In this document: positions 24,690-33,950 of the stretch, in pieces | How the letters are laid out: each line of letters begins with the position of its first letter | Position numbering within the stretch: position 1 is the first letter of the stretch | NCBI GenBank assembly: GCA_900315755.1 | Contig: ONAI01000020.1 | Span: 1 to 49,713 of the forward strand | DNA from: an uncultured Ruminococcus sp. | GTDB taxonomy: Bacteria > Bacillota > Clostridia > Oscillospirales > Ruminococcaceae | Length of the DNA stretch: 49,713 bases | Direction of reading: 5' to 3' | Notes under the pieces: model-generated | Told to the model about the DNA's origin: nothing | Seen by the model: only the letters and a program-made list of their open reading frames with translations | The model's database searches: none | Program-made: the position numbers and the translations under genes

Positions 24690-25390
24690 CAGTGCCGAAC
24701 AAATTCTTTGAAAATCAGTCTGCTGTTAATATCCTTTCGATAAGACAGTTCGGGGTGCCATTGTATTGCCCAGAGGAATCTGTGACCGGGGGCGCAGACA
24801 GCTTCGACAAGTCCATCAGGAGCATATGCCATGCTCTTTAATTCAGGCGACAAACTGCGGATTCCCTGATGATGATAACTGTTTACGGGGATGGTATCCG
24901 TTTTCAGAAGATCGTACAAAGGAGAACTGTGTTCTATACTAACTTCATGTATCGAAACGTCATACGGCGGCTTCTGACAGTGTGGTACCATATCAGAAAA
25001 CTGGGATGGGATATCCTGCCAGAGAGTTCCGCCAAGTGCGGCATTTATAAGCTGTATACCACGACATATGCCAAGAATCGGCTTATCAAGCTCAATTATG
25101 TGATCAAGAAGAAGCACCTCCATAGCATCTCTTTCGGGACTGCACTCACCGCAGGCACTGATCTTTCTTTCAGAATAAAGCTTCGGTTCAACGTCCTGAC
25201 CGCCTGTAAATATAAATCCATCGCACATAGATACTATTTGTTCGATAACTTTAATGTCACTGGTCAGCGGAAGCATTACGGGCAGACCACCCGCTTCAAT
25301 TATTCCTCCGAAATAGCCGGGAAGCATCCAATAACTTTTTTTATTATAGTCAACAAGGGGGATAACTCCAATAACAGGCCTTTTACTCAT
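24686..25390 (-). CDS. Class-I glutamine amidotransferase-like (peptidase C26, PuuD-type) hydrolase
   Basis: A 234-residue protein of the gamma-glutamyl hydrolase family. The nucleophile C109 lies in PILGICRGIQLINAALGG, and H212/E214 in WHPE complete the triad; the oxyanion segment TGGQDVEP is also present. PuuD-type members hydrolyse gamma-glutamyl amides such as gamma-glutamyl-GABA. It has a GGAGGATTAATAA ribosome binding site and lies 45 bases downstream of asparagine synthetase, with no promoter or terminator between, so the two are co-transcribed. It probably recycles glutamate or ammonia from gamma-glutamyl compounds. Confidence 0.88.
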   Translation of the reverse strand: MSKRPVIGVIPLVDYNKKSYWMLPGYFGGIIEAGGLPVMLPLTSDIKVIEQIVSMCDGFIFTGGQDVEPKLYSERKISACGECSPERDAMEVLLLDHIIELDKPILGICRGIQLINAALGGTLWQDIPSQFSDMVPHCQKPPYDVSIHEVSIEHSSPLYDLLKTDTIPVNSYHHQGIRSLSPELKSMAYAPDGLVEAVCAPGHRFLWAIQWHPELSYRKDINSRLIFKEFVRHC

Positions 25391-25435
25391 TTATTAATCC
25401 TCCAATTAAACGGTCTGCACAGCTTTGCGTTAGGT

Positions 25436-27016
25436 TTATTTTCCACTCTCACCGTAATTTGAAAGTACGCGGGCAGAGGGATCGTTTACATCACAGCCCT
25501 CCCAATCCTTGTTCGGCATCCAGAAATCAACTACCATTTTGCTGTTATTCGGATAGAACTTCTCAAATATCTCACGGTAAAGCAACGACTCCTTGGTAAA
25601 GGGCTTTGCATGGGAATACTTTGTGCAGTCAAGCTCAAATTCTTCGTCCAAATAATAATTCTCGGCATATTCTTTAAGGTGATCCACCATAGAGTGACCT
25701 ACCGCGTCTGAGAAAGCTGCCTTTTCACGGTAAAGGATATCGCGGGGCAGATAGTCTCCCTCAAAAGCGCGGCGAAGCAAGTATTTTCCTTTATTGTATT
25801 TATTGATCTTCAATTCAGGATCGACAGCCATTACATATTTAACGAAGTCAAGGTCGCCAAAAGGAACTCTTGCTTCAAGAGAATTTACCGAGATACAACG
25901 ATCTGCACGGAGAACATCATACATATGGAGTTCTTTTACACGCTTGACGGACTCCTTCTGAAAAGCTTCCGCAGACGGCGCAAAGTCTGTATACTTATAG
26001 CCGAAAAGCTCGTCTGAGATCTCCCCTGTGAGAAGGACGCGTATATCGGTCTGCTCGTGTATAGCTTTGCATAGCAGGTACATTCCTATGCTTGCACGAA
26101 TTGTGGTTATATCATAAGTTCCGAGCAGATGTATGACATCTTCAATAGCAGAAATCACATCATCTTTTGTGATAATGGTCTCTGTATGATCGCTTCCGAT
26201 ATAGTCAGCCACCTGTTTAGCATATTTAAGGTCGATAGCGTCCGTGTTCATGCCGATAGCGAAGGTCTTTATGGGTTTGTCGCTTTTTTTCTGTGCTATG
26301 GAGCATACAAGTGACGAGTCAAGACCGCCGGATAGTAAAAATCCAACTTTTGCATCAGAGTCGAGACGCTTTTCAACGCCTGCCACCAGTTTATCGTGGA
26401 TATTTCTGCATACTGTGTCGATATCATCACTGATCACTTTGTCAACAGATGTGATATTGCAGTAGCAGTGGAATTCTCCGTTTTTATAATAATGTCCCGG
26501 TGGAAATGGCGTGATTTTTTTACATATCTTTACAAGGTTTTTAGGCTCGCTGGCAAACACCATTGTGCCATCGTCGGACTTTCCGTAATACAGCGGACGT
26601 ATGCCTATCGGGTCTCTTGCGGCTATGAATTGACGCTCAACACAATCATATATAACACAGGCAAATTCAGCATCGAGCAGTGAGAACATATCCGTTCCGT
26701 ATTCTCTGTATAAGGGAAGAAGAATTTCGCAGTCGCTGTCGCTTCTGAAAATATAGCCCATATCAATGAGCTTGTCCCTGAGCTTTCGGAAACCATATAT
26801 CTCGCCATTACATACTGCAAAATCTCCATCAAGTTCAAAAGGCTGCATTCCCTCGGGAGTAAGTCCCATTATAGACAGGCGCTGAAAGCCGAGAATACCG
26901 TCGGGTACCTTTACTATCCTTTGATCGTCAGGACCTCGTGAGACTGTAGTCTTTAAACCTTCCATAACTTTTCCTGTACCGCCGCTGATGCCGCAGTAAC
27001 ACATTATCGTACACAT
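25436..27016 (-). CDS. asnB: Asparagine synthetase (glutamine-hydrolysing)
   Basis: A 526-residue AsnB. The N-terminal Ntn glutaminase domain should begin with Cys2 (MCTIMCYCGISGG; a second start, MCYCG, would also expose a Cys). SRGPDDQ, GFQRLSIMG and CNGEIYG are typical. The synthetase domain has the PP-loop SGGLDSS (about residue 247-253). ATG 27016 follows GGAGGAATACAGAA; the longer frame upstream covers the leader hairpin and is not translated. It uses glutamine to amidate aspartate and heads an operon with the C26 hydrolase. Its own promoter and attenuator-like leader lie upstream. Confidence 0.93.
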   Translation of the reverse strand: MCTIMCYCGISGGTGKVMEGLKTTVSRGPDDQRIVKVPDGILGFQRLSIMGLTPEGMQPFELDGDFAVCNGEIYGFRKLRDKLIDMGYIFRSDSDCEILLPLYREYGTDMFSLLDAEFACVIYDCVERQFIAARDPIGIRPLYYGKSDDGTMVFASEPKNLVKICKKITPFPPGHYYKNGEFHCYCNITSVDKVISDDIDTVCRNIHDKLVAGVEKRLDSDAKVGFLLSGGLDSSLVCSIAQKKSDKPIKTFAIGMNTDAIDLKYAKQVADYIGSDHTETIITKDDVISAIEDVIHLLGTYDITTIRASIGMYLLCKAIHEQTDIRVLLTGEISDELFGYKYTDFAPSAEAFQKESVKRVKELHMYDVLRADRCISVNSLEARVPFGDLDFVKYVMAVDPELKINKYNKGKYLLRRAFEGDYLPRDILYREKAAFSDAVGHSMVDHLKEYAENYYLDEEFELDCTKYSHAKPFTKESLLYREIFEKFYPNNSKMVVDFWMPNKDWEGCDVNDPSARVLSNYGESGK

Positions 27017-27047
27017 TTCTGTATTCCTCCAACGTTTGATAAATAAT

Positions 27048-27090
27048 AAAAAAGACGTTCCAACAGACAAATAATCTGCTAAAACGTCCT
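27048..27090 (-). promoter_or_regulatory. Leader attenuator hairpin of asnB
   Basis: On the minus strand GACGTTTTAGCAGA pairs with TCTGTTGGAACGTC (a few mismatches) and is followed by TTTTTTATT. It begins about 10-15 bases after the predicted start and is entered through AACAAGG, a variant of the shared AGCAARGGCGC entry. Confidence 0.65.
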
Positions 27091-27101
27091 TGTTTAGAAA
27101 C

Positions 27102-27130
27102 ATACTATCACTTTTAAGCTGAAATGTCAA
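27102..27130 (-). promoter_or_regulatory. Promoter of asnB
   Basis: On the minus strand TTGACA (27125-27130) and TAGTAT (27102-27107) are spaced 17 bp, with extended -10 TGA. Confidence 0.82.
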
Positions 27131-27228
27131 CAGAAAAAATGCTGATCTTGCATTTATGTTAAAATTTGATAGATGTTTTCATCAAATTCACAGTAAAATG
27201 TGAGATAGGCCAAATTTTAAAAAAGCTA

Positions 27229-27257
27229 TTGACAAATCGAAGTAAAGGGAATATAAT
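27229..27257 (+). promoter_or_regulatory. Promoter of amt-PII
   Basis: TTGACA (27229-27234) and TATAAT (27252-27257) with 17-bp spacing. It is divergent from the asnB promoter, with about 100 AT-rich bases between the two -35 boxes. Confidence 0.88.
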
Positions 27258-27274
27258 GGCATTGTAAACAGCAA

Positions 27275-27318
27275 GGGCGCTGCAGACTATTAGTCTGCGG
27301 CGCTGTTTTGGTTTTATA
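27275..27318 (+). promoter_or_regulatory. Leader attenuator hairpin of amt-PII
   Basis: GCGCTGCAGACT and AGTCTGCGGCGC (one T-G pair) form a 12-bp stem around ATT, followed by TGTTTTGGTTTT. It is entered through CAGCAAGG about 10 bases after the predicted transcription start. Confidence 0.75.
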
Positions 27319-27338
27319 GCGATAAATCCACGCACAAT

Positions 27339-27380
27339 GGGGTGTATGATGTACTGAGTTGTCGGTACATCGTACACTCC
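27339..27380 (+). promoter_or_regulatory. Second leader stem-loop of amt-PII
   Basis: GGGGTGTATGATGTAC and GTACATCGTACACTCC form a 16-bp stem (two G-T type pairs) around a 10-base loop, followed by TTTGTTATTTCT. It ends about 30 bases before the AAGGAGG ribosome binding site. It may be a second terminator or a pausing structure; the other leaders lack it. Confidence 0.6.
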
Positions 27381-27419
27381 TTTGTTATTTCTGCTGTAAC
27401 TTTTTAAGGAGGTATTTAT

Positions 27420-29228
27420 ATGGACACTCAGACGATCTTACAACAAGCCATGGATGAGACAAATGGTGTAATCTTTGGTGTATGGTTCCTTATCGGAGCT
27501 GCACTTGTATTCTTCATGCAGGCAGGATTTGCTATGGTGGAGACAGGCTTCACACGCGCAAAGAACGCAGGCAATATCATTATGAAGAATCTTATGGACT
27601 TCTGTATCGGTACAGTTGTCTTCATTCTTATAGGCTTCGGACTTCTCTTTGGTGAAGATTTAGTCGGAATAATCGGACAGCCCGGATTTGATATTTTCAC
27701 ATCCTACGGTTCATTCGATTGGTCAAACTTTGTATTCAACCTTGTATTCTGTGCAACAACAGCAACTATCGTTTCAGGTGCAATGGCTGAACGTACTAAA
27801 TTCTTATCCTACTGCGTATACTCAGCTATCATCAGTGCTATCGTTTATCCTATCGAGGCACACTGGGGCTGGGGTGGCGGCTGGCTGAGCCAGTGGGGAT
27901 TCCACGATTTCGCAGGTTCAGCACATATCCATATGGTCGGCGGTATCGCAGCTCTCGTTGGTGCAGCTATACTCGGCCCCCGTATCGGTAAGTTCACAAA
28001 AACTAAGGACGGCGATATCAAGGTCAACGCCATTCCCGGTCATAACCTTACAATAGGAGCTCTCGGATGCTTCATACTCTGGTTTGGCTGGTATGGATTC
28101 AACGGTGCAGCTTGTACTTCGGTTGATCAGCTCGGTTCAGTATTCCTTACAACAACAGTTGCTCCTGCAATCGCAACTGTTACTTGTATGATATTCACAT
28201 GGTTAAAATATGGCAAGCCTGATGTTTCAATGTGTCTTAACGCTTCATTGGCTGGACTTGTTGGTATCACAGCTCCCTGCGATGTTACAGATTGTCTCGG
28301 TGCTTCTATCATAGGTATCGTTTCAGGTTTACTTGTTTGCTTCGGTGTTTGGTTCCTTGATTACAAGCTCCACATCGACGATCCTGTTGGTGCAGTAGCA
28401 GTCCACATGATGAACGGTATCTGGGGCACTATAGCAGTTGGTCTCTTTGCAAATCCTGATGTTCCCGGTTATTCACTGGCTGACCAGAACGGTAATCAGC
28501 TCGCAGGTCTCTTCTACGGTGGTGGCTTCGGACTTCTTGGCAGACAGCTCACAGGATTCGCAGCAATTGCAGCATTTACGGCAATCTCAATGACAATAGT
28601 ATTCTTTGCTATTAAAAAGACTATCGGTCTCCGCGCTTCTGAGCAGGAGGAGATCATTGGTCTTGATGTTACAGAGCACGGTCTTATATCCTCTTATGCA
28701 GACTTTGCACCTGCTCTTACAGATGCCGGAATGTATGGTTATACAAAAGATGACGCAAAGAGCGTTAAAAAGGTCGGAACTTCCGACACACCTGCTGTTC
28801 CCGTTGACAAGGCTGTTGAAGTTGAGAACTATTCAGTTCCTTCACCAGACGGTACAAACAAGCTTACCAACATTGTAGTCATATTCAAACAGCAAAAGCT
28901 CCAGCAGTTCATTGAGGCTATGGAAGCTATAGACGTAAAGGGCATAACAGTTACAAATGTTCTCGGCTGCGGAATGCAGAACGGACAGACAAACTACTAT
29001 CGTGGTACTACAGTAGAAATGAATCTGCTTCCTAAGGTAAAAGCTGAGATCGCAGTATGTGCAGTTCCTGTGGAGAAGGTAGTTGCAGCAGCTAAGGCCG
29101 CCCTCTACACAGGTAACTACGGTGATGGTAAGATGTTCATTTATGACATTGAAAACATTATCAAGATTCGTACAGGTGAGGAAGGCTATAATGCTCTCCA
29201 CGATTCAGCTGAATGGGAAAAAGCATAA
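27420..29228 (+). CDS. amt: Ammonium transporter fused to a PII signalling domain
   Basis: A 602-residue protein. Residues about 15-405 are an Amt/Rh channel with eleven helices, including FFMQAGFAMVETGFTRAKNAGNI, the IEAHWGWGGGWL segment and HMMNGIWGT. Residues about 475-590 are a PII (GlnB) domain: NIVVIFKQQKLQQFIEAM, a T-loop GCGMQNGQTNYYRGT, and a C-terminal YDIENIIKIRTGEEG. In most bacteria PII is a separate trimer that plugs Amt; here it is covalently attached through a linker of about 60 residues. It should import ammonium and sense 2-oxoglutarate/ATP-ADP. It is followed by glnN. Confidence 0.93.
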   Translation: MDTQTILQQAMDETNGVIFGVWFLIGAALVFFMQAGFAMVETGFTRAKNAGNIIMKNLMDFCIGTVVFILIGFGLLFGEDLVGIIGQPGFDIFTSYGSFDWSNFVFNLVFCATTATIVSGAMAERTKFLSYCVYSAIISAIVYPIEAHWGWGGGWLSQWGFHDFAGSAHIHMVGGIAALVGAAILGPRIGKFTKTKDGDIKVNAIPGHNLTIGALGCFILWFGWYGFNGAACTSVDQLGSVFLTTTVAPAIATVTCMIFTWLKYGKPDVSMCLNASLAGLVGITAPCDVTDCLGASIIGIVSGLLVCFGVWFLDYKLHIDDPVGAVAVHMMNGIWGTIAVGLFANPDVPGYSLADQNGNQLAGLFYGGGFGLLGRQLTGFAAIAAFTAISMTIVFFAIKKTIGLRASEQEEIIGLDVTEHGLISSYADFAPALTDAGMYGYTKDDAKSVKKVGTSDTPAVPVDKAVEVENYSVPSPDGTNKLTNIVVIFKQQKLQQFIEAMEAIDVKGITVTNVLGCGMQNGQTNYYRGTTVEMNLLPKVKAEIAVCAVPVEKVVAAAKAALYTGNYGDGKMFIYDIENIIKIRTGEEGYNALHDSAEWEKA

Positions 29229-29310
29229 TATTACAGTGTCGCTGCGGATAATAATTACAAAATTATCCGCAGTTGATTACACATTTATATAATACCGGGA
29301 GGTAATTACA

Positions 29311-31398
29311 ATGGAAAAAATAACTGATTTCTTTGGTTCGATGGTATTTGATGACAGAATAATGAAGGCTACACTTTCAGAGAAGGTGTATAAGTCACTG
29401 AAAAGAACTATTGTCAAGGGAACTCCACTTGATATATCCGTTGCCAATGCAGTAGCTGCAGCCATGAAGGAATGGGCGGTAGAAAAGGGCGCCACACACT
29501 ACACACACTGGTTCCAGCCGATGACTGGTGTGACTGCCGAGAAGCACGACAGTTTCATCTCCCCTGCTCCCGACGGCAGAGTTATTATGGAGTTCTCCGG
29601 AAAGGAACTCGTCAAGGGCGAGCCTGATGCTTCGTCATTCCCGTCCGGCGGACTTCGCGCAACATTTGAGGCAAGAGGCTACACTGCGTGGGATCCCACT
29701 TCTTACGCCTTCATAAAGGACGGCACACTTTACATCCCGACTGCATTCTGCTCTTATACAGGTGAGGCACTGGATAAGAAAGTTCCGCTTCTCCGATCCA
29801 TGGAGGCTATCAATAAGCAGGCACTGCGTATCTTAAAACTTTTCGGAAACACAAGCGTAAAGAGTGTAAAGACCTCCGTTGGTCCCGAGCAGGAATACTT
29901 CCTTGTTGACCGTGATATGTGGAAGCAAAGAAAAGACCTCATTATGACAGGAAGAACTCTCTTCGGTGCTATGCCGCCCAAGGGACAGGAAATGGACGAT
30001 CACTATTTCGGCTCTATCAAGCCGAGAGTTGCAGAGTATATGGCTGATCTGGACAGAGAGCTCTGGAAGCTCGGCATCCTTGCCAAGACAAAGCACAATG
30101 AAGTTGCTCCTGCACAGCATGAACTTGCGCCTATCTATGATACTACAAATATCGCTGCCGACCACAACCAGCTTACAATGGAGGTAATGCAGAAAGTTGC
30201 TCTCCGTCACGGACTTGTTTGTCTGCTCCACGAAAAGCCTTTTGCTGGCGTGAACGGTTCCGGCAAGCACAACAACTGGTCTATCTCCACAGATCAGGGT
30301 GAGAATCTGCTCTCTCCCGGAGAAACACCGGCTGAGAATGCACAGTTCCTGCTGTTCCTTGCTGCTGTTATCAAGGCTGTTGACGATTATCAGGACTTGC
30401 TGAGACTTTCTGTTGCTACAGCCGGCAACGATCACCGTCTTGGTGCAAACGAAGCTCCGCCTGCTGTTATATCTATATTCCTCGGTGATGAACTGACCGC
30501 TGTTCTTGATGCCATTGAAAATGATACTCCATACGGCGGAACAACTAAAGAGAAAATGAAACTCGGCGTTGATGTGCTTCCTCAGTTCAGCAAGGACACT
30601 ACTGACCGCAACCGTACTTCGCCTTTTGCATTTACTGGAAACAAGTTCGAATTCCGTATGCTCGGCTCATCCAACAGTATCTCCTGTGCAAATATCCACC
30701 TCAATGCTGCTGTTGCTGAGGTGCTGAGGCAGTTCGCTGATGAACTCGAAAGCGTATCCGATTTCAATTCAGCGCTCCACGAACTCATCAAGCGCACTAT
30801 AAAGGAACATAAGCGCATAATCTTCAACGGAAACGGCTATGACGATGCATGGATAGCTGAGGCTGAGAAACGCGGACTCATGAACCTGAAGACCACTGCT
30901 GACGCAATGCCGCATATCTGCGATAAAAAGAACGTGGATATGCTCACTTCACACGGTATTTTCACAGAAGCTGAGATATTTTCACGCTGTGATATAATGC
31001 TCGAAAACTATGTAAAGACTGTCAACATTGAAGCTACAACAATGGTGGATATGGCTCGTAAGGAGATAATCCCTGCTGTTGCCAAGTTTGCTGCTGATAC
31101 TGCTTCTGCTGTCTCTGTTAAAAAGAGCGTATCCAAGGCTGCATGTAAGTACGAGACAAAGCTTGTCACCGAACTCTCAGAGCTTATAGACGAAATGGAT
31201 ACTGCCACAACAGAACTCGAAACTGCGATTGCCGAATTCAAGGATATCGATGAGATAATAAAGGCTTCTGAGTTTGTCCGCGACACAATGCTGCCGGCTA
31301 TGGATAAGCTCCGCAGTGCAGCTGACAAGGCTGAGACAGTAACGTCCGCGACCTACTGGCCGTTCCCTGCGTACGATAAGCTCCTTTTTGGAGTATAA
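29311..31398 (+). CDS. glnN: Type III glutamine synthetase
   Basis: A 695-residue GSIII, the usual length for this class (much longer than GSI). Typical segments are [59 protein letters not shown] and [23 protein letters not shown]. It condenses glutamate and ammonium into glutamine. The start ATG follows GGGAGGTAATTAC, 82 bases after amt; no separate promoter was seen, so the two are probably co-transcribed. A clear terminator follows. Confidence 0.95.
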   Translation: MEKITDFFGSMVFDDRIMKATLSEKVYKSLKRTIVKGTPLDISVANAVAAAMKEWAVEKGATHYTHWFQPMTGVTAEKHDSFISPAPDGRVIMEFSGKELVKGEPDASSFPSGGLRATFEARGYTAWDPTSYAFIKDGTLYIPTAFCSYTGEALDKKVPLLRSMEAINKQALRILKLFGNTSVKSVKTSVGPEQEYFLVDRDMWKQRKDLIMTGRTLFGAMPPKGQEMDDHYFGSIKPRVAEYMADLDRELWKLGILAKTKHNEVAPAQHELAPIYDTTNIAADHNQLTMEVMQKVALRHGLVCLLHEKPFAGVNGSGKHNNWSISTDQGENLLSPGETPAENAQFLLFLAAVIKAVDDYQDLLRLSVATAGNDHRLGANEAPPAVISIFLGDELTAVLDAIENDTPYGGTTKEKMKLGVDVLPQFSKDTTDRNRTSPFAFTGNKFEFRMLGSSNSISCANIHLNAAVAEVLRQFADELESVSDFNSALHELIKRTIKEHKRIIFNGNGYDDAWIAEAEKRGLMNLKTTADAMPHICDKKNVDMLTSHGIFTEAEIFSRCDIMLENYVKTVNIEATTMVDMARKEIIPAVAKFAADTASAVSVKKSVSKAACKYETKLVTELSELIDEMDTATTELETAIAEFKDIDEIIKASEFVRDTMLPAMDKLRSAADKAETVTSATYWPFPAYDKLLFGV

Positions 31399-31452
31399 TC
31401 ATTTAAAAGCCTGAGAAAGTCTTTTTATAGATATCTCCTTAAAATACAGCAT

Positions 31453-31495
31453 AAACTACAGAGCCAACAGCATTTAGCTGTTGGTTTTGTAGTTT
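31453..31495. terminator. Bidirectional terminator after glnN
   Basis: AAACTACA-GAG-CCAACAGC and GCTGTTGG-TTT-TGTAGTTT form a long stem with a small internal loop and a TTTTG tract. It serves glnN and the convergent mobile-element gene. Just beyond, GTAATACCATTG (31500-31511) matches one arm of the compound repeat. Confidence 0.8.
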
Positions 31496-31511
31496 TCGGG
31501 TAATACCATTG

Positions 31512-32663
31512 TTATATCTTAATCAATTTCTGATACTCCTCCATCTCCAACTTGCCATCAGCAGCTTTAGTTCGCAGCTCGATAGCGTATTCTCCCCACT
31601 CAGCGAACTGTGACTTGCTCATTTTCTTTTTCATATAGCGAGCGTAGTGCTGTTTGTATGCACGATTGTATATCTCCCACACAGGATCACTCTTTATCTT
31701 CTCCTTGAAGTTGTGGCTCATTGCATTGTCACGGCAAGTCTTAGGCGGATTACTGCTGACCAGGCGCTTGCAGTAGTGTGAGAAGGTAGTGTGCTTCATG
31801 ATGAACCACCGACCGCAGTTGCGGCACTTGACAGGCATAAACTTCTCCTCAATGCACTTGAATAATTCAAAATACAGAAAGGCTCCCAGCGATGTGAAAC
31901 GATAAGTCTCACAGAGTATGGGACCTTTTTTTGTTTCGATAACCGTGTGCCCCATGCACATACTTCCGCTTGAAGCAATACTTGTATAACGCTGAAAAGT
32001 ATCAATTACTTTTTGAGTTGTCGGGTAACTGTTGTGGTCACAAAGCTCGTCAACGAACGGCATAAAGATTTTCTTGACGCGGATAATGTCCTCGATAAAA
32101 GTTGAGAACTCGTTCGTCATCTGCTCGATACAAGTTGCGAAGTCAGCAGCGTCTTTTCTGTTTTCATAGTTGCTGAAAACTTTCTTGCTGTCAAATTCGT
32201 AATCAGATAACGCTCGCAGTTCTTTCAAATCTTCTGTGATATACATTTCCTCAAAGGACACAGGAGTGCTCTCTGCGTTGACAAAGTGTTCGTTGTAGTC
32301 ATCGACTTCAAACTCCGAGTCCTCATAAAATGGCTCATCAAAAATGTCGTTGTAGTACGCAAACAGATTTCTCAGGAGACCGTGCCGGAAATGTTTTGTG
32401 TCGTAGGGCGGAAGTGACTTCGCAATGTCCATGATGCTATCGTATGCGAATTCAATTTCCTGTGCGCACTTGCCTATGTCAGCAGGGCAGAACATGGAAC
32501 TTATGTTCAGCTCTGACTTTGCACGTTCACATACGCCAAACAGTTCACCTAAGTCATAAAAATTCATTGAAAAATAGCGCAGAAGTATCTCTCCGAGCGG
32601 ATAAACTCTGCTGTCGGAAAGATATATTTTTCTGTCATGGTAGTGTGCTTCTATCTCAAACAT
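31512..32663 (-). CDS. DUF6076-like zinc-ribbon protein
   Basis: A 383-residue protein with a long acidic N-terminal region and a treble-clef-like zinc site near residues 287-320 (CRNCGRWFIMKHTTFSHYCKRL, then TCRD), followed by a basic C-terminal helix (YKQHYARYMKKKMSKSQF). This arrangement matches the DUF6076 proteins often found near recombinases in Clostridia; the match is from memory. Function unknown; the zinc finger and basic tail suggest nucleic-acid binding. The ribosome binding site is AAAGGAGTTATT. It is transcribed divergently from the small winged-helix gene. Confidence 0.7.
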   Translation of the reverse strand: MFEIEAHYHDRKIYLSDSRVYPLGEILLRYFSMNFYDLGELFGVCERAKSELNISSMFCPADIGKCAQEIEFAYDSIMDIAKSLPPYDTKHFRHGLLRNLFAYYNDIFDEPFYEDSEFEVDDYNEHFVNAESTPVSFEEMYITEDLKELRALSDYEFDSKKVFSNYENRKDAADFATCIEQMTNEFSTFIEDIIRVKKIFMPFVDELCDHNSYPTTQKVIDTFQRYTSIASSGSMCMGHTVIETKKGPILCETYRFTSLGAFLYFELFKCIEEKFMPVKCRNCGRWFIMKHTTFSHYCKRLVSSNPPKTCRDNAMSHNFKEKIKSDPVWEIYNRAYKQHYARYMKKKMSKSQFAEWGEYAIELRTKAADGKLEMEEYQKLIKI

Positions 32664-32677
32664 AATAACTCCTTTCA

Positions 32678-32695
32678 GAAATAGTGTTCTATTTC
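32678..32695 (-). repeat. Stem-loop next to a ribosome binding site
   Basis: GAAATAG and CTATTTC pair perfectly around TGTT, a few bases upstream of the AAAGGAG of the DUF6076-like gene. It could modulate translation. Confidence 0.4.
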
Positions 32696-32804
32696 GTCAG
32701 AGGGCATAACACTGCGGATTGCTTTAAAAATAGCTGTATAAATAGCTTGAAACCAAAAGTTTACAATTTGTTCACAAAAATAGATTATAGATTGAACTCG
32801 GTAG

Positions 32805-32822
32805 AGATAGTATACTATATCT
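32805..32822. promoter_or_regulatory. Palindromic operator candidate between divergent genes
   Basis: AGATAGTATACTATATCT is a near-palindrome centred on GTATAC. It ends two bases before the -35 of the plus-strand promoter, the place for a dimeric regulator such as the neighbouring winged-helix protein. Confidence 0.45.
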
Positions 32823-32823
32823 A

Positions 32824-32852
32824 TTGACTTTTGTCAAGAGAGCGTGTATACT
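32824..32852 (+). promoter_or_regulatory. Promoter of the small winged-helix gene
   Basis: TTGACT (32824-32829) and TATACT (32847-32852) with 17-bp spacing and an extended -10 TGT. The about 70-base leader to ATG 32925 shows nothing else. Confidence 0.72.
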
Positions 32853-32924
32853 GAACACAGTTAAGACGTCCGGACAGCTCTTGACATCACAAGTAAAAAC
32901 TCGAAACGCGAAAGGAAGATGTAG

Positions 32925-33290
32925 ATGAAAGATTTGAACGTTATCAACTGCACAGCGTACTCTAACGGCGTCAATTCACCGCTTGAGTATCTCAACATCA
33001 CTACGCCTGCCGAGTTCAAGGTGGTGATGGACTTACTCTGTTACTACGACAGCGAAAAGAAAAGTTCGACCATAAGCCGCACAGGTATTGCAAGAGACAC
33101 TGCAATGTCGGTGAGCAATGTTGAGCGCGCACTGAAAACTCTTGCGCAGAAGGACATCATTCGTATCCACAACAATTATGCTGACAACGGTCGTCAGGTC
33201 GAGAACTCTTATGAGGTCGCATTTCTCAACTATGACATGGACGAAGACAAGCTCCGCAACGCAGAGCTTGCACTTCAGTTCAAAAGTTAA
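32925..33290 (+). CDS. Small winged-helix DNA-binding protein of the mobile element
   Basis: A 121-residue protein with a helix-turn-helix pattern: FKVVMDLLCYYDSEKKSSTISRTGIARDTAMSVSNVERALKTLAQKDIIRIH (about residues 30-82), like replication-initiator or MarR-type winged helices. The start ATG follows AAAGGAAG. It is monocistronic, divergent from the DUF6076-like gene, and may repress both through the palindrome between them. No recognised family name. Confidence 0.7.
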   Translation: MKDLNVINCTAYSNGVNSPLEYLNITTPAEFKVVMDLLCYYDSEKKSSTISRTGIARDTAMSVSNVERALKTLAQKDIIRIHNNYADNGRQVENSYEVAFLNYDMDEDKLRNAELALQFKS

Positions 33291-33950
33291 TTGTCATAGG
33301 GGCTGTGTCATGATGTCATAGGCTTATATATTAAGTATACAAGATAATATATATTATAATAGCAAAGAGAACGGTTATGTATTACTTGATAGTTATATAA
33401 ACTATGTGCCTTCTTTTCTTTGCAATAATAACTATGACAGGAAACGTGTAAGGAACGATGATCTGAAACACGCACAGAAAGCCCCGAGTTTGCCGCCTTC
33501 AAAACCAAAATAGTATAGTTACCCCACCGCTCCCGTTGAACGCGATTGTCGCACAACGTGGAGCGAGTGTGGCGATACCACACCAATACTATTAGCAAAG
33601 GAAAAGGTGGTGACGGTGACAAAAATTCTTCCCTTTTGGGAAGGCAAGCATCGCAAGCGGCATTCCGCCTGCCGCTGAAGCGGGAGAACCCGTGCCCCTT
33701 TTTGGTTTGCAGGAAAAAGGCTGGCGTCAAACCGCCAGCCAATTTACCTCGGACGGGCAGTGCCCGCCGAAATATCGGAACTTACAGTATTTGCAAATTG
33801 AGGTCAAAATAAGAAAACGCGAAAAATCTTGGAGTCAGAAAAAGAAAAAACTACAATTATCGCCTATAATCATGGAGGTGTGACCGGAGTCAAAGAATCA
33901 TTTTAAATTGAATAGTAAGTTTGAAAAAGTGTGACGTGAAAGGAGTTCAT
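33291..33950. other. Gene-free, hairpin-rich stretch inside the mobile element
   Basis: I see no convincing gene in these 660 bases. Perfect stems are GTGTGG-CGATA-CCACAC (33567-33583) and GGCTGGCG-TCAAAC-CGCCAGCC (33719-33740), with CGGGCAGTGCCCG and CGGGAGAACCCG nearby. The first 200 bases are AT-rich and the middle is GC-rich. This resembles a transfer origin or a structured RNA more than coding DNA; no relaxase site could be assigned. Confidence 0.5.

Noticed and set aside
11515-27318. The leader hairpins as ANTAR-protein targets
   Set aside because: ANTAR targets have two successive stems with six-base loops beginning with A and with G at the fourth place. I could not find such a pair here, and no ANTAR gene is in the window; left as an open possibility only.
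33308-33812. Two overlapping frames (one per strand) in the mobile-element gap
   Set aside because: Neither has a good ribosome binding site, both have Cys/Arg-rich random-like sequence, and strong palindromes run through them.
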